Positions 1 through 11,880 of a DNA stretch of 64,000 nucleotides are shown piece by piece. A program made the position numbers and the translations under genes. The stretch comes from Gordionus sp. m RMFG-2023 (Eukaryota; Nematomorpha; Gordioida; Chordodea; Parachordodidae). Numbering within the stretch: the stretch's first letter is position 1; each line of letters opens with the position of its first letter. The stretch is taken from the NCBI RefSeq assembly GCF_954871325.1, contig NC_088775.1, positions 68,673,561 through 68,737,560 on the forward strand, written 5' to 3'. The notes under the pieces were generated by a model. The model had not been told where the DNA came from, did no database searches, and saw only the letters and a program-made list of their open reading frames with translations.

Positions 1-1779
1 TATTATTAATAAATAAAAGAAATTTTTTTTTTGATTTTTTTTAAAAAAAAATTCTTTAAAAAAAAACACAATAAATGTTTATATAAACTGTAGCTCGAAT
101 TAGCGAAAAAATAATATCTACCATTTTAAATCCTATTTTATTTTTAAAATGAGTATTGTCGAAAGCGAAAATAAATTTTTTTTGAAGATGAGCAAGATAT
201 ATTAATTGAAAAAATGAGTTTCTATATTGAGGTCTTATGTTTATAAGATATTTCTACAGGGATTCTGTGACAACATCAACATCCTCTAAATGTAATCTGA
301 CAATTTTGAAGGGAATTTTTTTTAAAATATCATCAAAAATCAATAATATAATAAAAGCTAGAGGTAATATCTGCTCAACTAAATAAAACCAAAATCATAT
401 ATAGAACGATTTCCTCCTCTAGCAAACAAAAATATTATTTAAGTTAAAAAAATAGATGGTGTGGTGCTAAAAAAATCGACTTGCAAAATGTATTCGTCAG
501 TATGTATTTGTGCCAAAAGTTTCTTCAAAGTATTTTGTATTTATATTCATTTTTGAAAGATTTTGTAGGCATTTAATTATATGAAGTGCATTTGTATTCG
601 AATACATTTCTTTTGACGATTTGCCCAATACTGGATACAAGTGAGGCATTCTATTAAAAAAACAAAAATTTTAATTTAAGAAATCGAAATTATTATATTT
701 TTTATAATTGTTGTGTTTATAGTTTAGATGTTTTTTATATTTTATTTTAATATTATAAAAAAATACATAGCTAACAAAGTAGTTGCCGGTATTTTTTGAG
801 AAATATAGCTAATTATTTTATGAATTACTACTTTTTTACTCTATTTTTTACAAAATAAACTTATATATATTCTATTCAGTCGATATTTTAAATAATTTAC
901 TATTAAAAACCTTTATAAATATTTAATTATGGACATTAGATTAAAAATAAATAGGAAATTTTAAATTTGCTTCCCAAATGTATATTTTTTTAACAAATAA
1001 TATTAATTTTTTGAAATATTTATTTTTGATATTTAAAAGCTAACGTATTTATATAAAAAAATTCGAAACATATTTCAGATAGTTTCCCTTTTTAAAATAT
1101 GAATTTAAAGTAAATCATTTATATGTAAAATAAATAACTAGCTATAGAATCTTTCAATGTAGTATAAGATACTTTAAAATCAATATTATAAATTAAGTTT
1201 TCTCATAATTTTTTTGTTTCCAGAAATAAAGTAATAATTTTATATCAGCTAGGGGGCCTCTTTAAAATTTAAAAAAAATATTATTTACATTTTGAATGGT
1301 TTTTTTTAAATTTTGGTAAGGTCAATAGCGCCTGACATAAAGAGAGGTTAAGAGCCAATTCCTCCCATTTTTAAAAGGGATTGGGGAGGAGGCACTTTAA
1401 TTGGTAAATAAAGGATAGGGTAGATTAAAATAAAACAATATTTGTTGATTAAAGGAAAAATAATTTTTTGTTATAGATTGTAATTTCGATTTTATTGAAT
1501 TGATTAATTCACCCAAAAATAAAATTATTAAATAGTTTGACTTTTAACACTCTCGACTTCTTAGATTATGGTTAGTAACAACCATTTGATTCCCCAAATG
1601 TTTATTTGTTATCCCTATACCAAATTATGATGCGTGAAATAATTATGATTATTATTTTATTTTGTTGGATGGAGGTTATAAATAATGGGACAATTCATTT
1701 TGACAATATTTAAATAATATATTATAAAGAAAATAATAATAAGGAGTGGATTCAGATTTAAAATTTTATTAAACCCAAG

Positions 1780-2240
1780 TTTGGATAATCTAATATAAAC
1801 CTTTAACCTTTGATAGCCCTAAAGTAGCCCCTAACACAGTTCACTATTTTGTTATTATGACTTAACCTACAAGAAGCAATCTATGTATCTTTTAGTTTTT
1901 ACCAAATGTAATGGGCTCGGTTGCTAATATAATATACTATTTCTCATAATCTAACATAAATCCTTATCTTTGTTGTATAGCCCTAAGTTAAAGTCTCCAC
2001 AAGCTTAATAATATTCCTTAATCTGAACCGCTTAGTTTAGTAAAGATTAAAAGAAACTTATTAGCTCCGCGCTGCTCAGTAGTCCTAAGTATTTTTTAGA
2101 TTTTATAAAATGTAATAGGTTTGGTGTCTAATAAAATGAGTATTTCTCCCAAACTAATATAAATACTAACCCTTATTTTTGTAGAAACTGAACCGCATAG
2201 TTTAGAAAAATCAAATACTAGATATTCAATATCATATTCG
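1780..2240. repeat. Diverged tandem repeat, about three units
   Basis: Related blocks begin near 1785, 1949 and 2152, each opening with a variant of AATCTAATATAAA followed by CCTTA and TTTG. The first two share a later block (AAATGTAATGGG / AAATGTAATAGG) ending in TATTTCTC. Spacing is uneven (about 164 and 203 bases), so this is an old, diverged array. No function is apparent. Confidence 0.5.
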
Positions 2241-2634
2241 GAGGAAATATTAGAATCAGGTTTATTTTATCAAAGAATCCCATAATATATTTTAATAAAT
2301 TCATGAACCAAGTTTATTTTATAAAAAAAATCAAATTTATATTTCACTGAAAATACAAATAAAATTCGTTGTTTATATAATAAAATATTTAATTAAAATT
2401 ATCACCTAAGGTAACAAAATGACCTTTTGAAATAAATTGTAACTTGTATAATGTCATTAACAATTAGAATTTGTATAGTTCAATGTCATTAACAAAAAAA
2501 AGAAAAACAATTTAGAATTTGAATGTCATTACCAAAACAACAAAAAAAAACTAATAGTTTAAAGGAGAAAAATCAATTACGACTACTTAACAGTATGCAA
2601 CACAGCAGATATCTGTTTTATTACATAATTAAAT

Positions 2635-3120
2635 TAATAAATTCCTAAATTTAAACTCTTAGAATGGTTATATATTATAAATTTTTAAATCTTAATTATA
2701 TTTATTAAAAATATTGCATAAATATTTGTAATTATATGAATAGAAAAAATGCTGATTTATACTCCTGAAATTTCAATAGGTATTAATATTCTTCAGTTTA
2801 ATTTAACTCTTAAGAATAATTAATATTCCTAAATTTAAACTCTTAAGAATGATTATTATTTTAAGGTTTTAAATCTTTATTATATTTATTAAAAATATAT
2901 ATAATGTATTTCTAATTATGTGAATTGTAGAAAAAATGCTGATCTATTCCTTATCTCAATAAATATTAATATTCTTCATTTTCAAATAATTATAAATATT
3001 CCTAAATTTTAACTCTTAAGAATATTTAATCCTAAATTTAAACTCTTAAGAATGAATATTAATATTAAGTTTTTAAATCTTTATTATAATTATTAAAATA
3101 CATAATATTATTCCTAATTA
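2635..3120. repeat. Tandem repeat, about 190-bp unit, three copies
   Basis: The block CCTAAATTTAAACTCTTAAG, or a close variant, recurs near 2645, 2829 and 3031, each time followed by TTTTAAATCTT, TTATTAAAA and an AATTATATGAAT-like block with AAAAATGCTGAT. Units are 185-200 bases long and visibly diverged. No coding potential is seen. Confidence 0.6.
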
Positions 3121-3802
3121 CATTAATTGCAGGATAAATGAAAATTTTTTATTACATAAATTGAAAAATAAATTATAATATTTTTTTTAACCTTATTCCT
3201 TAAATATCAATAATTATTCATTTAATTCAGTCTAAAAACCTTAACTTGATGATAATTCATAATAGATCCTAAAATTAAATAAATCATATATAATTTAAGC
3301 TAAAGATTTTAAAAATAATAAAAAATCAAAATCCTTTTAAGCTTGATTTCTAATTTACTTATTTTGACCTGTTAAGTGTTGTAATAATAATTAAACAAAA
3401 AAAATGTATTATTCAAATTGTGAATTCAAACAAAAATGATGTTTTATTAAAACGATTACTTTATTATTAGAGTCTTAGACTATGCAAATGAAATGAAAAC
3501 GCCTTATAATTGTAGATTTTTCATACTTTCGGGTTTAACATTTTAAGTTATTCACTTTTTATTTTTCGCTTATAAATTTCTTAATTTTTTTAATCTTTTT
3601 ATTTTTTTTATTTTTATTTTTGTTACATTTTCCTAGAGTTTTAAAGGAATTAGAATTTATATTATGGTTTAATTTTATTTTTATTTTATTTCTAGGCACT
3701 AATACTCAATTTATCACTTTAAGATTTTCGATATTAACCAGGTTTACCAAACAAACAAAATAAAATGTTTAAAATATTATAATACTATGGATAGATTACT
3801 AC

Positions 3803-4979
3803 ATGAGTATTTTTGAATCAAGGAAACCAGCTAGAATATTATCTGAACAAAACCTACATTTCAATCTACCTCACAATTTTAACCATAAAGCTCCTGGCCC
3901 AGATAACATCACTGGGGAGCATCTCAAAGCGACATCTAATTCTTTACTACATTTCCTACTAATCATTTTTAATAAAATCTGGTCTTCTAAAATGACACCT
4001 AAAGACTGGAATTTATCTATTACCAAAATAAACCCTACTAAATTCTGCGATTATAGGGCAATCGCACTCACCTCGACTATATCCAAGATCTTTATGGTTC
4101 TTCTTAAGACTAGTATTCTACAGACATCACAAAACCTCTTTTCAAAAAACACGTGTGTGTACCATTGGTGTGTATCTTCCAGGCAAAAATATTATGGAGC
4201 CATTTCTTACTCTCAAAATCATTATTCAAAAATGTGACAGATATAAATTATCTTTTCTCTTTACGTTTTTCCATTTCATACGTGCTATTGATAATGCCAA
4301 TCATGAAGCTCTCTGTAGAATACTATCAGAGGTTGGTATTGATATAAACATAATTAAGATACTAAGATACCACTGTAACAACCTGCTCACCTCGTGCAAA
4401 ATATATAACAAAACCTCTCCGCCTTTTAGAATTAAGAAAGGAGTAAAACAAGGTTATGTCCTATTCTTTCTAATATAGTAATAAATAAAATTTTGAAGTA
4501 TGCCTTCAATGCTGCCAAAATTTATTACAATTTAATTCATTTTCAAACAATATGCACCATCTAGAAAACAGGATTATATTCTAGATGACGTGATAATCAT
4601 TACTAGAGATCTGTAAGAAACCTATAATCTTATCCATTTACTAAAATCTGTAAGTTTAAAGTTGGGCTGAAAATATGTTTTAACAAAACCACGATTCTTT
4701 TATCGAGACACAAATTTCCCACTAAGAATATTGTTATTGGGTCTGGAGTGATTAAGGTAGTCACCAAAATTAAATATCTCGGGATTACTCTAGACAGTGG
4801 TAAGGAAGAGCTAAAATTAAGGATATAAAATACTAGGATAGCCTTCTGTAAGTTCAGGCTTTGGAATACAAGGGAGATACCGGTCTTCACAAGACTACGA
4901 ATCTTTAATTCCTCTGTCATCCCTATTACTGTTATACGTGAAATTTGTGAAATTAGCAAAGCTGACAACAGGAAGCTTC
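3803..4979 (+). pseudogene. LINE (non-LTR retrotransposon) reverse transcriptase, left part
   Basis: The + strand encodes a LINE reverse transcriptase in several frames, so it is decayed. In order: the KAPGPDNI fingers motif with FNKIW and YRAIALTSTISKIF (3803-4237); a palm segment with GVKQGYVL (to 4478); a catalytic-site region reading LDDVIII near 4584; and a thumb-like segment KYLGITLDSG (about 4770-4800) ending in NRKLQT at 4979. No endonuclease domain was seen upstream, so the copy is probably 5'-truncated. The C-terminal part continues at 26595 after the LTR element 2 insertion. The motifs match those of the - strand LINE at 54-60 kb (KIFMVLL, FNKIW), so the two are one family. Clade (RTE/Jockey/CR1-like) was not resolved. 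Confidence 0.85.
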
Positions 4980-4984
4980 AGACG

Positions 4985-5403
4985 TGTTATGTGTATCGTT
5001 TTTTAGACATAGTGTGGAGCCATTTTGTATGATAAGCATTTTATTTGTGATTAATATTTTTTGATTTTTTTTGCGCATTCATTCTTTTAATATATTATAA
5101 AAATTGCAAAATTTAGATTAATTAAATTATTAGTCAATTTATATTTATTTTATAGTAGATGTGAATATAGATAAAAAACTAAATAAAGGACAGTTGTCAT
5201 TTTTCCAGATCTTCTTCATCATTTGATTATTGTTGTCTATTTTTTCAGAAATTTATTTTTTTTGGTTTCGTTCAAAAGAGAAAAAAATTATATTTTGTTC
5301 AAAAGAAAAGAAGAAAGAAAAAATTATTACAAGTAAGAAAAATATTATATAATAAGTTAGAAAGTAAAGTGCAGTAAGAGAAAAACAAAAAAAGAATAGA
5401 TAG
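4985..5403 (+). repeat. 5' LTR of element 2 (main part)
   Basis: Near-identical over most of its length to 26161-26594. It shares the TGTTATGTGTATCG start, GATAAGCATTTTATTTGTG, the AGGACAGTTGTCATTTTTC block and the closing GTGCAGTAA...AAGAATAGATAG. Element 1 inserted close to its 3' end; the remaining tail is at about 15657-15672, followed by a TGG-type primer-binding site. Confidence 0.85.
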
Positions 5404-5498
5404 TGTTAATATATAATTTGAATATTTTTTACTTTGTAATTAATGACCTTTTGTAAAAATCTTTTCTTTTTTTAATGACCTATTAAATTATATTAATT

Positions 5499-5921
5499 TG
5501 TTAAAGTTATTAAAAAAAGATAGTTTTTTTTTATGATATGATTTGAATATTTAAATAAGAGATGAATATTAAAGTTATCCTTAATGAACTTGAATGTACG
5601 GAGAATATGATTGTTTATTTTAAATTTTTCATAAAGAGTTTTTTTTTGAATATAAAAACCCATTATTATGAACGAACCTGAATGTACGGATAATACTATG
5701 GGTAATTTTGCATATAAAATGTTTTGCATATTAATTTTTTATATATAAACTCGTAATTTTTATAAATATTGATCATTCAATGTTTTTATTTTGAATTTGT
5801 TTTTACATAATGTATATTTGGTAATAATAAAGTCATCTCCTTAGAAGTGATATCCTTAAAAGGTATTATTATATTTTACTTTGTATTTATACAAATTATA
5901 CTCTAACCTCGAAATTCAACA
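5499..5921 (+). repeat. 5' LTR of element 3
   Basis: Matches 12586-12975 nearly base for base over shared blocks, including GATATGATTTGAATATTT, GTATATTTGGTAATAATAAA and GTGATATCCTTAAAAGG, and ends CCTCGAAATTCAACA. Begins TG and ends CA as LTRs do. The AATAAA-containing stretch near its 3' end could serve as a polyadenylation signal. Confidence 0.85.
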
Positions 5922-6178
5922 CTGGTCCGAAGAGTAAAAATACTCAGGGACCGCAGATTTTTAGTCTAATAAAGAGACGATACAATAAAATTTAGAAGAA
6001 GTAAATTGTGATTACAATACAATTCTTTGTATATATCAGCGTAATTAAGGTAAAAAATTTTATTCATGATATATTTATTTTACTTTTTATTTATAATATT
6101 AATAATTGTTTTATATTTAATTAATTTTGGTAGGATTTTTAAATTATTTTTAATTAGATTTTTATTAAACACGTTGTA

Positions 6179-6589
6179 ATGTATATTAATCAGATGAGTA
6201 TTTGGAATTTATTTTTAGAAAATATAATTTTAATAGTTTTTGTGGTTATGATTTTTGTTTTTACATTAAGTGTAATCATAGGGAGAAGGAAAGCTTATAT
6301 TAAGATAGAGATTATAGAATTAGAAAAGGTTAAGAATATATTGAGAGATGTAGAGAAGAAAATAAATATAGATAATTTCAGACGGACAGATAATTATAAA
6401 CAAATAATTTGTTTTAGTTGCGGCCAGTCGGGTCACATGTCGCGACAATGTAATTTAACGAAAGATTTAAAGTGCGCGAGATGTGGCAAGAATGGCCATG
6501 TAGCTATTAGATGCAGATTAGACAATTTGATATTAAGATGTAATACGTGTGGTCAAGATGGACACACACAAGAGAGATGTAAGAAATGA
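6179..6589 (+). CDS. Gag nucleocapsid-like protein with three CCHC zinc knuckles (element 3)
   Basis: A 136-residue open frame. Residues 1-35 are strongly hydrophobic, with a potential membrane segment around IILIVFVVMIFVF, which is unusual at the start of a gypsy gag. A short basic linker follows, then three zinc knuckles in a row: CFSCGQSGHMSRQC, CARCGKNGHVAIRC and CNTCGQDGHTQERC. In Ty3/gypsy elements such knuckles bind the packaged RNA. The frame lies just after the 5' LTR and is followed by a repeat-encoded Asn/Asp/Phe stretch. An alternative is that only the knuckle part is gag and the hydrophobic lead is chance. Confidence 0.75.
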   Translation: MYINQMSIWNLFLENIILIVFVVMIFVFTLSVIIGRRKAYIKIEIIELEKVKNILRDVEKKINIDNFRRTDNYKQIICFSCGQSGHMSRQCNLTKDLKCARCGKNGHVAIRCRLDNLILRCNTCGQDGHTQERCKK

Positions 6590-6599
6590 CTAATAGAAA

Positions 6600-7172
6600 G
6601 AAATGTTAATTTTAATGATAATTTGAATGATAATTTGAATGATAATTTTAAGGATAATTTTATTGATAATTTTAATTATAATTTGAATGATAATTTTAAT
6701 GATAATTTTATGGATATTTTTATTGATAATTTTAGTGATAATTTTGATGATTAATGATAATTTTATGATTAATGATAATTTTAATGATAATTTTAATGAT
6801 AATTTTAATGATAATTTTAGGGATAATTTTATTGATAATTTTAATTATAATTTTAAGGATAATGTTAAGGATAATTTGATTGATAATTTTAATTATAATT
6901 TGAATGATAATTTTAGTGATAATTTTACGGATATTTTTATTGATAATTTGAATGATAATTTGAATGATAATTTGAATGATAATTTGAATGATAATTTGAA
7001 TGATAATTTTAGCGATAATTTTATTGATAATTTTAATTATAATTTTAAGGATAATGTTAAGGATAATTTTATTGATAATTCGAATGATAATTTTAATGAT
7101 AATTTTGTTAATAATAAATTTGTTAATTTTGTTAATTATAAATCAGATATTAAGAGAAGTAGATATAAAAGA
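6600..7172 (+). repeat. Minisatellite encoding an Asp-Asn-Phe repeat (element 3)
   Basis: A 12-base unit, GATAATTTTAAT and variants, is repeated over more than 500 bases. Most of it reads in a frame giving DNFNDNFNDNF with NYNF and KDNV interruptions (6687-7175). Higher-order duplication is visible: the block reading IDNFNYNFKDNVKDN appears twice. It lies between the zinc-knuckle frame and the protease frame. It may be an expanded linker or non-coding satellite that happens to stay open, because the 12-base unit contains no stop in that frame. Confidence 0.7.
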
Positions 7173-7216
7173 TAGAGAGGAGAAATTTTGATATATATAG
7201 GTCGAAAGATGCAACG

Positions 7217-7510
7217 TTGGTAGACGTACGAAGGGTTGAATTAGAGGATTTTTTAATAAAAAATAGATGCCCGAGAATAAGGATAAAGATTGAGGAAGCT
7301 GAAATATGTTTTTTATTAGATACAGGAGCAGAAATTAGTTTGATGAGTATAAAGGATTTTAATAAATTTTGGCCAGGAAAAGAATTTGTTATAAAAAAAA
7401 TAAGAGCCAAACAATTAGATGGCAGCGTAGTGAAAATTTTAGGTTATTACAGAACAAGATTACCTGGAATTAATAGAGGTATATTTATGGATAACTACTT
7501 TGAATATTGA
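7217..7510 (+). CDS. Retropepsin-like aspartic protease region (element 3)
   Basis: The frame contains the protease signature LLDTGAEISLM (DTG catalytic triad, about residues 32-42) and continues with the flap-like region QLDGSVVKILGYYRTRL. Retropepsins of Ty3/gypsy elements process Gag-Pol. It precedes a short region (7500-7940) that should correspond to the protease-RT linker and then the RT frame. Part of a fossil element. Confidence 0.75.
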   Translation: MVDVRRVELEDFLIKNRCPRIRIKIEEAEICFLLDTGAEISLMSIKDFNKFWPGKEFVIKKIRAKQLDGSVVKILGYYRTRLPGINRGIFMDNYFEY

Positions 7511-7950
7511 GCCAATTTTAGGTTGGGGAGATATAAAAATATTAGATCCGGTCATTATTGAAAATATCTTGAGAATGAATAATGAAAAGAAGGAAACGAT
7601 AGATAGTGATTTCGATAAACGTAAGTTGCCTAATATAGTAGATAAACAAGACGTAGTTCTCTATAAACTTAGAAATCGAACTCCAGAGTTTTTAATTGAA
7701 TATAGAGACAAAGAGAATAAGAGTTCAAGAGATATAAGTCTTTAGAGGTAACACCCGTTGAAATCAACAGACAGATAATTAAGAAGACAGTAGAACAGGA
7801 AGAGATTATCGAAAATAAATACAGCCATGAAATAAGTATGATTGTAGATCAATACTTGGAGGTTTTTAAAGAAGAGTTAGGGACACTAAAAGATAAGTAA
7901 ATATAAAATTATTAGAAAATTACTAGCCTAAATTTTGTGGAGTAAGGAGA

Positions 7951-9866
7951 TTGCCTTTTTCTTGGTTAAAAGAAGTCGATAAGGAATTAAATAAATGGTT
8001 AGAGGAAGGCATAATACGACCTATAGTGCATAGCGAGTGGGCGACACCGTTAGTCCCCATTAGAAAAGCAGATAATAGTTTAAGATTATGCATAGATTAC
8101 AGAGTTTCGTTAAATCCATGGATTAGCACAGTTAGTTATCCATTACCGAGGATAGAACAATTATTAGCAGATCTAGAAGGAGCAACATTTTTTTCAAAGA
8201 TTGATTTTTCTAACACTTATTTACAGATTAAAGTGAACGAAAACACAAGTAAGATGTTGACAATTACGACGCATAGAGGATTATTTGCATTTTGTCGCTT
8301 ACCATTTGGTTTGAAAGTTTCGGCTGCGATATTTCAGAGAACAATGACTTCTTTATTTCAAGGGTTAAAGGGAATTATGTATTATTTAGATGATGTTTTA
8401 ATATCAGGTAGAACCGAAGAAGAACATAATGCTAGATTAGTTAAGGTGTTAGATATAATATTAGAGAATGGTTTAAAAGCTAATATGAAGAAAAGCGTTT
8501 TCGGAGCAAGAGAAATAAAGTACTTAGGACATTTTATAAAGGGAGACGTAATTACTCCGATTGCCAAAAATATAGACAAGTTAGTAAACATGAGAGCTCC
8601 AAGTAATAAGTCTGTACAGTCATTTTTAGGGGCTACAAATTATTACCATCGTTTTATTCAAGATTTTGCGGAAATTGCTACACCATTATATAGTCTATTA
8701 AAGAAAAATAAAAGGTTCGAGTGGGGAACAGCACAGGAAGAAAGTTTTAAAAAATTGAAGATAAAGTTGGTAGAGAAACCTATGTTGATGTGCTTTAATG
8801 AGGAATTAGATATTGTTTTAGCAGTGGACGCATCTAATGAAGGTATAGGAGGAGCTTTATCACAAATAGTTGATGATGTAGAAAGACCGATTTTATTTGT
8901 GTCAAGACAGTTTAATAAGGCTGAAAGAAATTATTCAACTATAGAAAGGGAAGCCCTAGCAGTCAGGTTTGGTTTAACCAAATGTAGAGAGTATTTGTTA
9001 GGCCGGAGATTTGTGTTATATACAGACCACAAACCGCTAGTAGGGCTTTTTAAAAGAGATAATAATGAGTTGATGATGTCTCCAAGGTTACAGAAATGGC
9101 TGATGTTGTTAGGGAATTTTGATTTCGAAATAAGATTCAGAGCGGGTAAACAAAATTCTTTACCAGATATATTATCGAGATTATGGGATAAGGACTTAGA
9201 AGACAAGGAAATAGAGCCAATAATAAATAGCTTAGAATATAGTGAAGAAGAGGAACTAAATAGTAATGTGATAAGAGCTTTAAAGATAGACACAAGAGAA
9301 AGGCCGATAACTTTAGAGCTAGTAGACAAGATTTCTCAGCAGGATGAAGAATTAATGAGAATTAGAGCCTGTTTGAAGGGAGATAAAGAATGGGAAGATA
9401 GAGACCAGGCCTTTAAGAACAGTAAGGGTGAATTGAATATAGAAGACAATTGTTTAATGAGAGGATATCGTTTAGTGATACCAAGTAGGTTAAGGAAAGA
9501 CATGTTAGCAGCCGTACATACAGGACATCAGGGCATAGAAAGAATGAAGAATAAGGCGAGAGAATACATTTGGTTTCCCAGAATGAATAATGAAATTGAA
9601 GAATTATCTAAGAGTTGTGAAACATGTAATAAGTGTGCGAATGTACCTGCAAAAGTTAGGGGAGACAAATGGCCAGTAACAGATGTACCCTGTGAAAGAA
9701 TACACGTAGATTTTTTAGAATATGAAAGGAAGAAATATTTTATAATGGTAGATGCAGGTTCGAAATGGATAGATTGTCAACAGGTATCTAGTCTGACGAC
9801 GAAAGTAGCATTGAATAGGGTAAAAGACTTCGTAAGCAAATATGGATTAATGAAGACCTTAGTATC
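7951..9866 (+). CDS. Ty3/gypsy Pol: reverse transcriptase, RNase H, integrase N-part (element 3)
   Basis: The longest open frame in the window (about 640 residues). RT: SEWATPLVPIRKADNSLRLC, then FFSKIDFSNTYLQI, FGLKVSAAIFQR and the catalytic YYLDDVLISG (about residues 140-150). RNase H: VLAVDASNEGIGGAL, SRQFNKAERNYSTIEREALA and YTDHKPLVGLF. Integrase: the zinc-binding HTGHQGIERMKNKAREYIWF...CETCNKC module, then RIHVDFLEYERKKYFIMVDA, the start of the catalytic core. The order RT-RH-IN places it in Ty3/gypsy (Metaviridae) rather than Ty1/copia. The element 4 insertion begins at 9867 and closes the recognisable frame. Confidence 0.9.
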
Positions 9867-10144
9867 TGTTGCGTTATTCTAATTTCTTAATCTTATTATA
9901 TATTTTTATAATCTAATTTTTTGTTATTTGTTATAATCTAATTTTATTTTATAAACGGCGTAACCTTACTTTTTTATATATTATTTTACTTTTTTGTATT
10001 TCGTTTTATATTCTAATTTATATTTTAGAAAAGGTATAAATACCTTAAGAAAAGAAAAAGAAAGGAGTTAATAAAATATATTTTTACTGACTCGAACCTC
10101 GCGCTATATCGTTAGTAACCATATTCTTTGCATGGTGCCCTTTG

Positions 10145-10545
10145 GGTGGTGGACTAGAAAAAGATGACTACCTAATCTGCTGAGATGACCATCTAATCTA
10201 TGACGATTGCTTAATCCATTGAGATGACTCTATTTATATGACTACCTATTGTGACGATTGTTTAATCCATTGAGATGACTCTATTTAGACTACCTATTGT
10301 GACGATTGTTTAATCCATTGAGATGACTCTATTTATATGACTACCTATTGTGTTGATTGCTTAACCTATGGAGATGACTACCTATTATGACTCTACCTTG
10401 TGCTTAACCTATGGAGATGACTACCTATTATGACTCTACCTTGTGCTTAACCTATGGAGATGACTACCTATTATGACTACCTTATCTATTGTGATGTTAT
10501 GACTACCTTATCTATTGTGACTACCTAAACTACTGAGATGACCAA
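10145..10545 (+). repeat. Tandem repeats in the leader of element 4
   Basis: Two interleaved repeat types just after the primer-binding site: units built on CCATTGAGATGACTCTATTT with GACTACCTATTGTGACGATT (about 10200-10340), and units built on GATGACTACCTATTATGACT with CTACCTTGTGCTTAACCTAT (about 10345-10500). A second TTTATGGTGTCCCGGCTCTG block near 10600 echoes the region after the LTR. No protein is encoded. Confidence 0.6.
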
Positions 10546-11880
10546 GAATCAAACCTTAGTACGTTCTTTCATGCAAAAAGCTTCTTTCTTTATGGTGTCC
10601 CGGCTCTGGATGTTGGACTGGAATATAATAGCCAGCACCTAACCTAATGTGACAACCTAGGAAGAACTGATATGGAAGTTGAACGATAGGTTATGAATTC
10701 TATTTTGTGAGACCAATGATGGTTACTTATTATTCTAATCCACGTAAGAAGTATTATAAATTAAAATTTTATGCCAGGATAAAGGCATGTTATAAATTTT
10801 TAAAATTACTAAAATGTAAAATCATAATGGATAATATTGATATTTTTTGATTTCTTGAATGATGACCAATTGTTGTAAATTAACATAAACCTAAAGATGA
10901 ATTCTTAAATATAATTAAAAATATTAAAAATCCTAAACAAGAAGATAAAACTTAATTTTAAATATGTTAAAATGTAATTTTTAAATCACATGATTGATTC
11001 AAATAACCCTTATAAGTAATACTTAATATGATAAAAAGTTTTTGAAATTAAAAGCTTTGAAGACAAAAAGTTATGTAAAAAAACATTCATTTTAGAAAAA
11101 TATATTTAAATATATGTGGTGAATTTTCAAAACTATCTTATGAAGAATTTTTTTTTTGAATTAAAATTAGGGTGTGAAATTTAAAATTTTATTTAAAGAG
11201 AGGGAAATGTGAATAATATATTATTTGCATATTTTAACCTGGGAGATAGAAAATAAACAAATTAAACACTAAAACACGAAAAATTAAACGCTTATAAAAT
11301 ATGAAATGCTAAAAAATGTAAAACGCAAAAAATATAAAACGCATAAAACGCTAAAAGTATAAAACGCTATGATTAACACCTAAAAAATAATATAATAATC
11401 ATTATGATTTATCATTCCTTATTCTGGATTTTATTCCTTATTCCATAAATTATCATTCCTTATTACATATTTTATTGTTCCGAAATTCAAAATTTTATTC
11501 GTGCATATTATTCATACATTTGATTTGATCAACTATTCCAAATTATATATTCCGATTTATTCCAAATTCCATTATTCAACTGGATTAATGATAATAACAA
11601 TTTTGAGAAATGTGAACAACACGATAAGGATATCAAGCCAACGATAACGTTTAACGATTTTATCAAACCTACGCGATTGATTCAAGCCTACAATAAACGT
11701 ACAAACTCACGCAACTCTAATAAACGATTTTATCAAACCTACGTGATAGAATCAAGCCTACGAAAACATTTGAGACTTATGCGCTAACCAAGATAAAACC
11801 GAATACAATCGAAACGGGAAAAACTTCTAGAACAACAAACTCTCTATATTTCTCCGATGAAATTATCAGAAGAGGGAGAA
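10546..11880. other. Non-coding internal region of element 4
   Basis: No open frame of note. Contains a short run of AAACGC-spaced blocks (about 11265-11375), a run of ATTCC/TTATTCC blocks (11410-11580) and two copies of an ACGATTTTATCAAACCTACG block (about 11655 and 11725). It ends in the purine tract before 11881. Confidence 0.5.

Larger units (their letters stand above)
1..3790. other. AT-rich region without recognisable genes
   Basis: No coding region, RNA gene or transposon end was recognised here. The sequence is very A+T-rich with many homopolymer runs. Two sets of diverged tandem repeats, listed separately, are the only structure seen. It lies upstream of a LINE reverse transcriptase fragment and may contain its 5' flank. 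It could hide old transposon fossils or host exons too short to see by eye. Confidence 0.5.

Noticed and set aside
7000-7191. Ile/Met-rich frame inside the DNF repeat
   Set aside because: It is a shifted reading of the same 12-base minisatellite.
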